The notes under the pieces were generated by a model. That model was not told the DNA's origin, did not search any database, and saw only the letters and a list, made by a program, of their open reading frames with translations. A program made the translations under genes and the position numbers. From NCBI RefSeq assembly GCF_017639205.1, contig NZ_CP071139.1:8865501-8929500 (forward strand): a stretch of DNA of 64,000 bases. The letters are read 5' to 3'. Shown piece by piece: positions 17,872 to 26,083 of the stretch. The number at the start of each line of letters is the position of its first letter. The stretch's first letter is position 1. This stretch comes from Streptomyces nojiriensis (GTDB lineage: Bacteria; Actinomycetota; Actinomycetes; Streptomycetales; Streptomycetaceae).

Positions 17872-18638
17872 ACCGTCTCTTTCGGATCTTGCCGAGCAAC
17901 ATGGTTCCAGGCCTCGCGAACGTGGGAAGGGACGCGACCGCCGGTGTCGTTCCAGGTGAGGCCGAGAGAGGCAGCCCATGCCTTGATCTGCCGGTGGTCG
18001 GGCTCCGGCCCGGTGCGCATGGCGGGGGTGCCGCGGACGGCATGGGCGGGCAGGCGGGCCTCGCCGAGGACGGCGCGCGGCAACGAGAGACCGAACCGCT
18101 GTTCCAGGACACCGAGGGATCGCTCCTGGTAGGCCGTGTGATGCTCCCTGGAAGGAGGGAGGTTCTGACTGCCGTCGGGATGAAGTACCTCTCCGGCGAT
18201 GAGTTCGAGTAGGAGCAGATCTGGCTCCGCGCCCCAGCGCCGATGCTCCTCGCCGATCCCGAAACCGCAGGTCAGCACGCCGTTCTTGGCGTAGTGGAAC
18301 CTGGCGGGCGGACGTGAGCCCATCGGCAGGTAGTGCACGGCATCGACCCTGCCGGAGGCGATCTCTTCCAGACGGTCCGCACCGGTGGAGTCCCCGTATT
18401 CCACGGCGAAAGCCCACCCCGCGTCCTCCCCGACCCGTACGACTCCGTCGCCGCGCACGCCGTAGCCGCGACCCCTCATGCCCAGGTGCTCCACCTCGCC
18501 GTCAGTGGTGGGCTCCGTTGTCTCGCGCAGGACCCCTCCCAAACGCACAGCCAGTTCATCAGCGGACATACCGCGCGCGAAGACCACACCCGCCACAGGG
18601 ATGTCCCATGCCGCCAGCCACTTGATCCCGTCAGACAT
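17868..18638 (-). CDS. DUF6461 protein with Lsr2-like C-terminal DNA-binding domain
   Basis: 256 residues from ATG 18638 with GGAGGGG upstream. Residues 5-190 match the DUF6461 pattern, also seen at 32358-32978: an early W, RGMSADELAVRLGG, then GWAFAVEYG. Residues about 215-250 (QIKAWAASLGLTWND... GGRVPSHVREAWNHV) resemble the Lsr2 C-terminal domain, which binds AT-rich DNA through the minor groove; the family-typical RGR is changed to GGR. The last codons (DPKETV) are encoded by a sequence identical to a MITE terminal repeat elsewhere in the window. Function unknown; a nucleoid or silencing role is an inference. Confidence 0.7.
   Translation of the reverse strand: MSDGIKWLAAWDIPVAGVVFARGMSADELAVRLGGVLRETTEPTTDGEVEHLGMRGRGYGVRGDGVVRVGEDAGWAFAVEYGDSTGADRLEEIASGRVDAVHYLPMGSRPPARFHYAKNGVLTCGFGIGEEHRRWGAEPDLLLLELIAGEVLHPDGSQNLPPSREHHTAYQERSLGVLEQRFGLSLPRAVLGEARLPAHAVRGTPAMRTGPEPDHRQIKAWAASLGLTWNDTGGRVPSHVREAWNHVARQDPKETV
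17871..17897. repeat. Solo MITE terminal repeat
   Basis: Positions 17873-17891 are identical over 19 nt (CCGTCTCTTTCGGATCTTG) to the left terminal repeat of the MITE at 48489-48655, and both are preceded by CTA. No partner repeat was found nearby. It forms the 3' ends of two convergent genes. Confidence 0.75.
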
Positions 18639-18747
18639 GGCACCCCTCCCCGAGGTCGAGAACGTCCCTGCCGGCGAACCTAACCGCGACCGCTGACAGC
18701 GACCGGGCCGACGGTGAGCAACAGCAGCGCACTTCCCGGGGAGGCTT

Positions 18748-19320
18748 TCATCCGCCGGGGTTGCCATGCCGGAGGTCGAGGATGATGTCGGCAGCGCGGG
18801 CGATGACCGGGGCGCGGGTGGTGCCGGGGTGGTCGGCAGCGAGGAAGTGGCTACCGATGGCCATGCAGAAGGCGAGCAGAGCGCGGGCCTCGACCTCCTC
18901 GGGGTCGTCGCAGAAGGTGCCGATTGCGTCGCGTGCCAACTGAATGCGCTTGTTGTCCACGCGGCGCAGGCGCTCCGCGACGGTGTGGTCGCGGCGGGCC
19001 CAGTCGCGGATGGCCAGATCGATGGGCAGCAGGCGGTCGCTGGAGAAGGTGAGCCGCCCTGCCAGGCGGACCTTGTCCCGCGCGTCGCCGCCCTCCCGCT
19101 CGACCTGGTCGATCACATCGTCCACGCTCTCGCGCTCCCAGGTGTCCAGCATCTCGGCCAGTAGTGCGTCGCGGTCGGCGAAGTACCCGTAGAAGCCGCC
19201 CTTGGTCACCCCCAACGCCTTGGCGAGCGCCTCGACCCGCACGGCCTCCGCACCGCCCGCGGCCAGCGCCCGCAGTCCCGCCTCGACCCACTTCTCGCGC
19301 GGTGTGCGCAATGCGCCCAT
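18748..19320 (-). CDS. TetR/AcrR-family repressor
   Basis: 190 residues from ATG 19320. The N-terminal helix-turn-helix includes ALAKALGVTKGGFYGYFADRDALL, the classic TetR signature; the rest is the variable ligand-binding domain. It is divergent from a small ABM monooxygenase gene. Two strong palindromes in the 100-bp gap sit over both promoters, so it almost certainly represses itself and the monooxygenase. Confidence 0.93.
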   Translation of the reverse strand: MGALRTPREKWVEAGLRALAAGGAEAVRVEALAKALGVTKGGFYGYFADRDALLAEMLDTWERESVDDVIDQVEREGGDARDKVRLAGRLTFSSDRLLPIDLAIRDWARRDHTVAERLRRVDNKRIQLARDAIGTFCDDPEEVEARALLAFCMAIGSHFLAADHPGTTRAPVIARAADIILDLRHGNPGG

Positions 19321-19344
19321 CTGTGGCCCACCTCACCCTGTCCG

Positions 19345-19372
19345 ACCTGTTGTACGGAGCCGTACAACAGGT
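19345..19372. promoter_or_regulatory. TetR operator 1
   Basis: A perfect 13-bp dyad, ACCTGTTGTACGG / CCGTACAACAGGT, with a 2-nt centre, located 25 nt before the TetR start. Confidence 0.85.
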
Positions 19373-19380
19373 CTAGCCTC

Positions 19381-19404
19381 GCGTTGTACGGCAACGTATA
19401 ACGC
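19381..19404. promoter_or_regulatory. TetR operator 2
   Basis: GCGTTGTACG (19381-19390) and CGTATAACGC (19395-19404) form a dyad with one mismatch and share the GTTGTACG core of operator 1. It lies 17 nt before the monooxygenase start. Confidence 0.8.
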
Positions 19405-19420
19405 GAGAGAGGACACCGTC

Positions 19421-19708
19421 ATGTCATTCGGTTTCGTTGCCTTCCACTACCCGGCCCCCGAGCACGTCGATGAGTTCGTCGCCGAGTGCCACCGGGTCGC
19501 CGAGGCGATGCGGCAACAGCCGGGCTTCCTGTCCGTCGGGGTCTGGGTCACCCCGGACGGCGCGGCCGTCGTCACCACCGGCGCGTTCGAGTCCGAGGAT
19601 GCCTTCCGGGCGACGGCCGACCTTGCCCGCGAGATGGGTGCGACGCCCGACGGCCTGAGCGACCTGGAGGTCAGGCCCCGCGAGGTTCACTTCCTTGAGT
19701 CGCGGTAG
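19421..19708 (+). CDS. ABM-fold (antibiotic biosynthesis monooxygenase) domain protein
   Basis: 95 residues from ATG 19421 (AGAGAGGAC upstream). It has the small dimeric alpha-beta barrel pattern: FHYPAPEHVDEFVAECHRVAEAM, PGFLSVGVWVTPDG and FESEDAFRATAD. Family members include cofactor-free quinone-forming monooxygenases and haem-degrading proteins. No partner enzyme is nearby. It is controlled by the divergent TetR gene. Confidence 0.85.
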   Translation: MSFGFVAFHYPAPEHVDEFVAECHRVAEAMRQQPGFLSVGVWVTPDGAAVVTTGAFESEDAFRATADLAREMGATPDGLSDLEVRPREVHFLESR

Positions 19709-19722
19709 GAACGCCGCGAAGG

Positions 19723-20000
19723 ATCAGTACTCGACCTCGCCGCATCCGTTCGGTGGGTCTGGATCGCTCCGCGGTCCATGAGGTCCTGGATGTGGACCGG
19801 CCAGTCCCACTCCAGTCTCGTGGTGATCGCAGCGTGGACATCGGCCCGCACCTGCGGGGTGACGTGTTCGACGTCGCGGTTGCCGTAGCGCAGGCGCAGG
19901 CCGTCGCGGTCGGCGCCGCACAGGATGGTGTGGGGGGCCGGAGCATGCAGGAGACCTGTCCCGTGAAGGAGACCTGTCCCCGGACGAGCTCGTCGGCGAG
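19723..20000 (-). pseudogene. Unidentified frame-disrupted gene remnant
   Basis: Two minus-strand frames read as protein: a distal part with ILCGADRDGLRLRYGNRDVE (about 19945 to 19725) and, upstream in another frame, AARELADELVRGQVSFTG. The frame switch falls at an 18-bp duplication (19949-19980), which may have broken the gene. I do not recognise the family. Confidence 0.35.
19949..19980. repeat. 18-bp tandem duplication
   Basis: AGGAGACCTGTCCC occurs at 19949-19962 and again at 19967-19980 (period 18). It is located where a possible coding frame is interrupted. Confidence 0.8.
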
Positions 20001-20152
20001 CTCCCTGGCCGCGCCGGCCTGTGCCCGGCCGAGCTGGGACCCCTCATGCGCGCCTCCGATCCGGCGGGCAGTGGCAGCCATGGCCGCAACGGCCGGTGAC
20101 TCCCGAACTCGCCAGAACCACTCCACCACCACAACCCGACCGGCCCTTGAGA

Positions 20153-20172
20153 GGGTGTACCTGGATACACCC
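20153..20172. promoter_or_regulatory. Inverted repeat upstream of the CPBP/two-component operon
   Basis: GGGTGTA (20153-20159), a 6-nt spacer, then TACACCC (20166-20172), about 108 nt before the first gene. This is a plausible response-regulator or operator site. Confidence 0.6.
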
Positions 20173-20279
20173 CTTCCGGCACCCACGTGCAAGGACGGCC
20201 CCGGACCCCCACCGGCAGAGTCGAACACGGGGCGTGACAGCCGCGCCCCCCCCAGCGACCCACGGGGAGGCCGGGCACC

Positions 20280-21167
20280 ATGCCGGACCACAAGCGGAAC
20301 CAGAACGAGGGCCAGGACCGGGAGCAGAGGCAGGGGCGGCGGCGAGTGCCGCGCAGCGGATGGGCGGCGCAGGCAGGGGTGTTCCTTGTCGTGGCCTTCC
20401 TGGCGGCGGGGCTGTGCGGGGCGATCCAGCCCGCGACCGGCATACCCCCCGAGGTGCTGCAACTGACCCAGTTCGGTCCCGCCCTCGCCGTGGCGGCCGT
20501 GGCACTGCTGTGGCCCGGCCGGATCAGGGAACGGCTCGCGGGAACACTGCCCGCCCGCAGCGAAGGACCGGCAGACCACGAGACCCGGCTGCCGTCCGGC
20601 AACCGGGCCGCCCTCCTCCTCACCGCCGCCCTGATCACCGCACTGTCCGCCGACGGCGCCCTGCTCACCTCCGGCTCCCTCCCCGTCACCAGCCCCCAAG
20701 CCCTCGCACACCCCCTCGCCCTGCTCGTGGCCGCTCAACTCATCGGTGCCTGCGCCGAGGAGATCGGATGGCGCTGCTACCTCCAGCCACTGCTGCGCAT
20801 CCGTTTCGGCCCGGTCACCGCCTCCGTCCTGGTCGGGACGGCCTGGGGCCTGTGGCACGTACCGGCCCTCACCCAGGAGCCGGCCTACGCGGCCGGATTC
20901 CTGACAGCCACCATCGCGATGTCCGTGGTCCTCGGCCTGGCCCTGGAACGCGTACGGAGCAACCGGCTCCTGCTCGCGGGCGGCTTCCACACCCTGGTCA
21001 ACCTCGGCATGCTGTTCGTGACGGACGAGACGTCGCCGGCAACAGCGCCGATGGCGGTCTTCGGCGCCGCCTGCCTGGCCGCAGCACTCCCGTGGATCGC
21101 CTCCGCCCGCCGGGCGGCGACCACGCCGGACAGGATCACCGCCGCAACAGCGGACGGACCGCGCTGA
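20280..21167 (+). CDS. CPBP-family intramembrane metalloprotease
   Basis: 295 residues from ATG 20280 (GGAGG at -13). About seven hydrophobic segments are present. The CPBP/ABI motifs are intact: EEIGWRCYLQP (160-170), GTAWGLWHVPAL (His 193) and GGFHTLVNLGML. This family includes CAAX-prenyl-type proteases and bacteriocin self-immunity proteins. Its stop is 1 nt before the start of a sensor kinase, so it is translationally linked to a two-component system. A role in membrane-stress sensing or bacteriocin immunity is inferred from that context. Confidence 0.9.
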   Translation: MPDHKRNQNEGQDREQRQGRRRVPRSGWAAQAGVFLVVAFLAAGLCGAIQPATGIPPEVLQLTQFGPALAVAAVALLWPGRIRERLAGTLPARSEGPADHETRLPSGNRAALLLTAALITALSADGALLTSGSLPVTSPQALAHPLALLVAAQLIGACAEEIGWRCYLQPLLRIRFGPVTASVLVGTAWGLWHVPALTQEPAYAAGFLTATIAMSVVLGLALERVRSNRLLLAGGFHTLVNLGMLFVTDETSPATAPMAVFGAACLAAALPWIASARRAATTPDRITAATADGPR

Positions 21168-21168
21168 C

Positions 21169-22497
21169 ATGACGGAACCACAGGTGGGTATGGCACAGGG
21201 AGAGGGACGCCCCGGCTCCAGCCTCAGGGGCGCGCTCGCCGACATCGGCCGCTGCCAGCTGCTCTCGCTCGCCGCGCTCGCCGTCTGCGGGGCCGGCGCC
21301 CTCGTGATCGGGGCGCTGCTCCTCCTGCCCATCGGCATCGGCTTCCTCCTGCTCCCGCCCGCCGCAGCTGCCCTGCGCCGCGTCTCCGACCGCTACCGCG
21401 ACTGGGCCGCCCGCTGGACAGGAACCGTGATCAGCCCGCCACAACCGCTGCCGTCCCGCCAGGCCCCGCCCGAGAACTCCACCGGCCGTCACGGGCGGGC
21501 CCGCGCCCTCCTCGGCGACGCCGGGTTCTGGCACGACCTGCGCTGGGCCTGGGCCGAGCCGTCGACAGGCGCACTGCTCGCCGCCGTGCCCCTGGCCCTC
21601 GTCGAGTACGGTCTGTTCGGTGCGGCCGTACAGCCCTTCGTCTGGCGGCTCCTGGGCGACGGCAACTGGTACGCCTTCATCCTCGTCGACTCCACACCGA
21701 CGATGCTCGCCGCGCTCCTGCTCGGCCTCGGATTCGTCACCGCGGGATTCAAGCTGGCCCCCACCACCCTGCGACTGCACGCACGCTGGAGCAGACGCCT
21801 GCTCGCCGCCCCGCGCACCACCGAACTCGTCCGCCGCATCGAACACCTCGCAGGATCCCGCGCCGACATCCTCGACGTCCAGGCCGCCGAACTGCGCCGC
21901 ATCGAGCGGGACCTGCACGACGGGGCACAGGCCCGCCTCGTCACCCTGGGCATGACCCTCGACGAAGCAACCCGGCTCCTCGACCGCGACCCCGCGGCCG
22001 CCCGCGCACTCCTGCACGAGGTACGCGCCACCTCCCAAAGGGCTCTCCAGGACCTCCGCGAACTCGTCCACGGTGTCCTGCCCCCGATACTCGCCGACCG
22101 CGGACTCGGCGACGCGGTCCGCTCACTGGCCCTCGACAGCCACCTCGACGTGCGCATCGAGACAGCCCTGCCCGGCCGGCTTCCGGCACCCGTGGAATCC
22201 GCCGGCTACTTCGCCGTCGCGGAACTCCTGGCCAACGCCGCCAAACACTCCGGCGCCCCCGAGGTCCACATCCGCCTCAGCCACACCGACGGCGCCCTGC
22301 GCGCCACGGTCACCGACGAGGGCCGCGGCGGCGCCGACCCGGACGGAAGCGGACTGCAAGGCGTACGCCGCCGCCTGGACCCCTTCGACGGAACCCTCGT
22401 CCTGCACAGCCCGCCGGGCGGCCCGACCACCGCGACCTTGGAGATACCTTGCGCGTCGTCCTCGCCGAAGACCTCTTCCTCCTCCGGGACGGACTGA
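21169..22497 (+). CDS. Membrane sensor histidine kinase (NarL/DesK type)
   Basis: 442 residues from ATG 21169. Hydrophobic regions at about 32-66, 136-155 and 168-192 form the sensor; little extracellular sequence is left, suggesting it senses the membrane itself. The HisKA_3 box RRIERDLHDGAQARLV places the phosphorylated His at 250. The ATPase domain has ELLANAAKHSG (N box) and TDEGRGGADPDGSGLQGVRRRL (G boxes). The 3' end overlaps the response regulator gene by 49 nt, so the last residues are shared sequence. Confidence 0.93.
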   Translation: MTEPQVGMAQGEGRPGSSLRGALADIGRCQLLSLAALAVCGAGALVIGALLLLPIGIGFLLLPPAAAALRRVSDRYRDWAARWTGTVISPPQPLPSRQAPPENSTGRHGRARALLGDAGFWHDLRWAWAEPSTGALLAAVPLALVEYGLFGAAVQPFVWRLLGDGNWYAFILVDSTPTMLAALLLGLGFVTAGFKLAPTTLRLHARWSRRLLAAPRTTELVRRIEHLAGSRADILDVQAAELRRIERDLHDGAQARLVTLGMTLDEATRLLDRDPAAARALLHEVRATSQRALQDLRELVHGVLPPILADRGLGDAVRSLALDSHLDVRIETALPGRLPAPVESAGYFAVAELLANAAKHSGAPEVHIRLSHTDGALRATVTDEGRGGADPDGSGLQGVRRRLDPFDGTLVLHSPPGGPTTATLEIPCASSSPKTSSSSGTD

Positions 22498-23093
22498 CCC
22501 GCACCCTCCAGGAACACGGATTCGACGTGATCGCCGCAGTCGACAACGGCCCCGCCCTGCTCAGAACACTCCTCGAAGAGGAACCGGACGTCGCCGTCGT
22601 CGACATCCGCCTGCCACCCACCTTCACCGACGAGGGCCTCCAAGCCGCGCTGGAAGCACGCCGATCACGGCCGGCGCTCCCGGTCCTCGTACTCTCGCAG
22701 TACGTCGACCAGCTCTACGCCCATGAACTCCTCGCCGGAGGCCAAGGCGCCATCGGCTACCTGCTCAAGGACCGGATCACGCACACCACCCAGTTCGTCG
22801 ACGCGGTGCGCACCGTCGCCGCAGGCGGTACGGTCATGGACCCGCAGGTCATCGCACGGCTACTGGCCCGCAGCGACGCCCGGGGCACCACCGCCCAGCT
22901 GACACCGCGCGAATTGGGCGTCCTGGCCCTGATGGCCGAGGGCCGCTCCAACGCGGCCGTAGCTCAAACCCTGTTCATCAGCGAAAGCGCCGTCGCCAAA
23001 CACACCGCCGCCATCTTCAGCAAACTCCGGATCGAACCGTCCGCAGACGACAACCGCCGGGTACTGGCCGTTCTGGCCTACCTTAAACGGTAG
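22449..23093 (+). CDS. NarL/LuxR-family response regulator
   Basis: 214 residues. The start used here is TTG 22449, inside the kinase gene; it gives the receiver start RVVLAEDLFLLRDGL exactly. The phosphoacceptor is Asp52 in VAVVDIRLPP. The C-terminal LuxR helix-turn-helix is LTPRELGVLALMAEGRSN followed by AVAQTLFISESAVAKHTAAI. It is the cognate partner of the upstream kinase and probably regulates the CPBP operon; the inverted repeat at 20153 is a candidate site. Confidence 0.93.
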   Translation: MRVVLAEDLFLLRDGLTRTLQEHGFDVIAAVDNGPALLRTLLEEEPDVAVVDIRLPPTFTDEGLQAALEARRSRPALPVLVLSQYVDQLYAHELLAGGQGAIGYLLKDRITHTTQFVDAVRTVAAGGTVMDPQVIARLLARSDARGTTAQLTPRELGVLALMAEGRSNAAVAQTLFISESAVAKHTAAIFSKLRIEPSADDNRRVLAVLAYLKR

Positions 23094-23206
23094 CCGGCGA
23101 TCGCTGCCTCCCATCCGGCCGACCGGGATTGATCACAACGGCCCGAGAGCGGCGCCGCGGCGTCCGAACACGGTCATGCCGCTCGGGCGAGGAGGGCGCC
23201 CACGCG

Positions 23207-23641
23207 ATGACCGTCATCTCCCAGGAGGGTGACATGCTTCAGGTGTCCCCTGGGTCTCGGCCACTCGGGTCAGCGAGGACCACTTCATCGATGGTTCCGT
23301 GGGCAAGGCTTGCAACAGTGATCTCCTCGGACCTGTACAGCGTGCATCTTCCGCGGCAGCAGGGGCGGTGCGGTGAGCGCAGCGGCCGTGCTCGTCAGCC
23401 GCGGCCAGGCCTACGCGTCGGACTCCGGCGACGAAGCGGTGGCCGGTGCCGGTGGCCGGCTCACCTTCACCTTCGAGGCCAAGGGCAAGGGGACCACGCG
23501 GCTCACGCTGCTGCACTGCACTTTCACCACCTGCCAGGGCAACACCTCCACCCTGCCCCCGAGGCGAGCGGGCCCTCCGCCACCGCGCGCACCCCCTCCC
23601 AAGCGCCCGAGCGCATCACCTATTCCGTCACCGTCAACTGA
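23207..23641 (+). pseudogene. Broken chagasin-like (I42) protease inhibitor
   Basis: Three consecutive pieces in different frames add up to an I42-type sequence. The first begins MTVISQEGDMLQVSPG (23207 on) and is followed by SEDHFIDGSVGKACNSD. The second is AGAGGRLTFTFEAKGKGTTR (about 23430-23540). The third ends ERITYSVTVN at a stop at 23641. The GAGG...FTFKA and TYTVTV blocks are the family core. Frameshifts or small deletions separate the pieces. It precedes a secreted S33 peptidase. Some breaks could be sequencing errors. Confidence 0.5.
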
Positions 23642-24084
23642 GCCGCGGGGGACAGGCCCAGGCCTACGACGGCCGGGCCCGTCGCTCCCACCCGCGTCCC
23701 GCACTGCTGCGCTTCTGCGTCGCCAGGTTCGGGATGCCGAACGATGCCGGACGGGGTGACGAGGCGCACCACCGGCAACGACCCGACGTCCTACTTGAGG
23801 GGGAGCGGACTACCAGGGCGCGGGCGGTGTACGCCGGGCAGCGCCGAGCCGGTGGTCGGACCCCGCGTACCAGCGGTGATCACGTCTCTGTCAGGCCGGT
23901 GCCGTGGTCGCGTCCGAAACGAGGAGCCGAGGCATTCGGGAGCGAATTTCGGCCGCCTGTCCGGATATCGCGTGGTACGGGAGAGGGACAAGGGACGGCT
24001 CTTGCTGGGGATTCGCTGCGGCCCGCCGATGCAACACAGTGGGCACACCAGCGATTTCACCGGAAGAAGGATGGCACGCCACTC
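23642..24084. other. Gene-free leader region
   Basis: About 440 bp between the inhibitor remnant and the S33 peptidase. No frame has recognisable similarity. The promoter of the peptidase should lie in the A/T-richer part after 23930. Confidence 0.5.
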
Positions 24085-25638
24085 ATGAAACGCCTCGCAC
24101 CGCTGCTCGCCACGGTCGGACTCGTCGCGACCTCCGTGCCCCTGCTGACAGCGCCCCAGGCAGCTGCCGCCCAGGTCCCCGGCTACATGCGCCAGCAGCC
24201 GGACTGGCACCGTTGCACCCCCGAGCAGCCGGCGACGTACGAGTGCGCGACCCTCAAGGTGCCGCTTGACTACCGGCACCCCGAGGGCCGCATGCTCGAC
24301 CTCGCGATATCCCGGATCAAGACCGAGAACCCGGGCAAGCGGCGGGGAGTCCTGCTCTTCAACCCTGGTGGCCCCGGCGTTTCCGCGTTGTTCCGGCCGG
24401 TGGTCCTGAACACGAGCATACCCAAGGACGTACGGGACCAGTACGACCTCATCGGCTTCGATCCGCGCGGGGTCGGCAAGAGCAGCCCGATCTCCTGTGG
24501 GCTGAATGCGGACGAGGGGGGCCTCGGCGGTCCGTACCGGCCCGAGACCTTCCCCTCGGACGTGGCCTGGGCGCGAAGCGTCGCCGACAAGTGCCGGGAG
24601 AAGTCCGGCGACGTCATTCCCCACATCACCACCCGCAATACGGCCCGCGACCTGGACGTCATCCGTGCGGCGCTCGGCGAGCGGAAGATCTCGTACCTGG
24701 GTTACTCGTACGGGACCTACCTCGGGGCGGTGTACTCCCAGATGTTCCCGCAGCGCACCGACCGCTTCGTGCTGGACAGCGGGGTGGATCCGCAGCGCGT
24801 CTGGCGCGGCATGATCCAGGTGTGGGCCACCGAAGCGGAGCCCGCGTTCGCGCGGTGGACGCGGTGGGCCGCGGAGCGCTCGGACCGATACGGGCTCGGC
24901 ACCACTCCCGAAGCCGTGTCCGCCACCTTCTGGGATCTGGTGGCCCGGGCCGACAGGGATCCGATCATCCAGGACGGGCAGAAGGTCACGGGTGACTACC
25001 TCAGGTCAGAGCCCTCGCTGTTCTTCTCCCCGTACGGAGCTTCGGCCGTCATCAAGCACCTCAAGTCCCTGGCCGAGAACGGGCCCAAGCCGGCGGACGG
25101 CGATGCGCCGGATCTGAAGCAACTGCTCGCCGGGGCCCGGGCCTCCGGCGCGAACGCCTCCGAGCCGAACGCAGCGGTGTCGGGCGCGGCAGCCGCCGAA
25201 TCCGGTGGCGACGGCATGGCCGTCTACTGGTCCGTCGTGTGCGGGGACACGGATGCCTGGCCGCGCGATCCCGATCAGTACGCGCGGGACGCGGCGCGGG
25301 ACAAGGCGAAGTATCCGCTGTACGGGGACTTCGCGTCGAACATCAAGCCGTGCGCCTTCTGGCAGAAGCCGGTTGAGCCCGCGACGCCCATGAAGACCCG
25401 GGCCGACGTGCTGACCGTGCAGAACGAATGGGACTCCCAGACCCCGCTGGCCAGCGGCCAGGGCCTGCACAAGGCGCTCAAGGGCTCACGGATGGTGCTG
25501 GCACTGGGCGGCGAGAAGCACGGTGTGTACCTCTCCGACCCCGCATCCTGTGCCGACGTCACGGTCAACAAGTACCTCGCCACGGGCCGGCTGCCTGCCG
25601 CAGACGTGACCTGCCAGGACCCGCCGCCGTTCCCGTAG
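24085..25638 (+). CDS. Secreted S33 tripeptidyl aminopeptidase-type alpha/beta hydrolase
   Basis: 517 residues from ATG 24085. The signal peptide is KRLAPLLATVGLVATSVPLL with an AQAAAAQ-type cleavage site near residue 29. It has the hydrolase oxyanion block NPGGPGVS (93-100), DPRGVGKSS, and the nucleophile elbow GYSYGTYLG (Ser208). The C-terminal TAP-like domain contains QNEWDSQTPLASG (Asp) and GEKHGVY (catalytic His). This matches Streptomyces tripeptidyl aminopeptidases, which release tripeptides from extracellular proteins. A small Ala/Ser-rich insert lies around residues 350-375. Confidence 0.92.
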   Translation: MKRLAPLLATVGLVATSVPLLTAPQAAAAQVPGYMRQQPDWHRCTPEQPATYECATLKVPLDYRHPEGRMLDLAISRIKTENPGKRRGVLLFNPGGPGVSALFRPVVLNTSIPKDVRDQYDLIGFDPRGVGKSSPISCGLNADEGGLGGPYRPETFPSDVAWARSVADKCREKSGDVIPHITTRNTARDLDVIRAALGERKISYLGYSYGTYLGAVYSQMFPQRTDRFVLDSGVDPQRVWRGMIQVWATEAEPAFARWTRWAAERSDRYGLGTTPEAVSATFWDLVARADRDPIIQDGQKVTGDYLRSEPSLFFSPYGASAVIKHLKSLAENGPKPADGDAPDLKQLLAGARASGANASEPNAAVSGAAAAESGGDGMAVYWSVVCGDTDAWPRDPDQYARDAARDKAKYPLYGDFASNIKPCAFWQKPVEPATPMKTRADVLTVQNEWDSQTPLASGQGLHKALKGSRMVLALGGEKHGVYLSDPASCADVTVNKYLATGRLPAADVTCQDPPPFP

Positions 25639-26083
25639 GGCGCCGGCGGCCCGTACCCATACCGGGCGAGCGCGGCGTCGCCGGACCGTGCGTTTGCCAG
25701 GGCCTGCGCGATCGGGGGCTTCGAGGGTTGGGCAGGAGCCGTGGAGGCCCTCGGGGAATCCGGCCCACCAGGCATTGAGGCCGTGGAGCGGCGGCCGCTG
25801 CGTGATCGTGTAGGCGGCCGCTCCTGCCCGAGCCTGGATGTCCTGCTCGTCTCGGCCGGCACCCGCGAACACTGGGACGCCGCCCTACCGGCCTCGGACG
25901 ACAGAAAGGGTGATTGCCCGGTCGGGCTCGCAGACCGGATTTGCTTCCTCCGGCGACCCGTAGGACGCTCAGCAGCCGGGCAGCCCGACCGTGTCGAGGC
26001 CGGGGCGTGACGGGGGAGGCGTGGGTAAGGCCGGCACGGGCCGCCAGCACCACAGCCCGTGTGGTGACCTGTGGGAGGAACAC
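25639..26083. other. Intergenic region, no gene assigned
   Basis: A minus-strand frame near 25700-25870 contains protein-like sequence (LHGLNAWWAGFPEGLHG), but there is no start, domain or supporting context. It may be a worn fragment. Confidence 0.4.
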
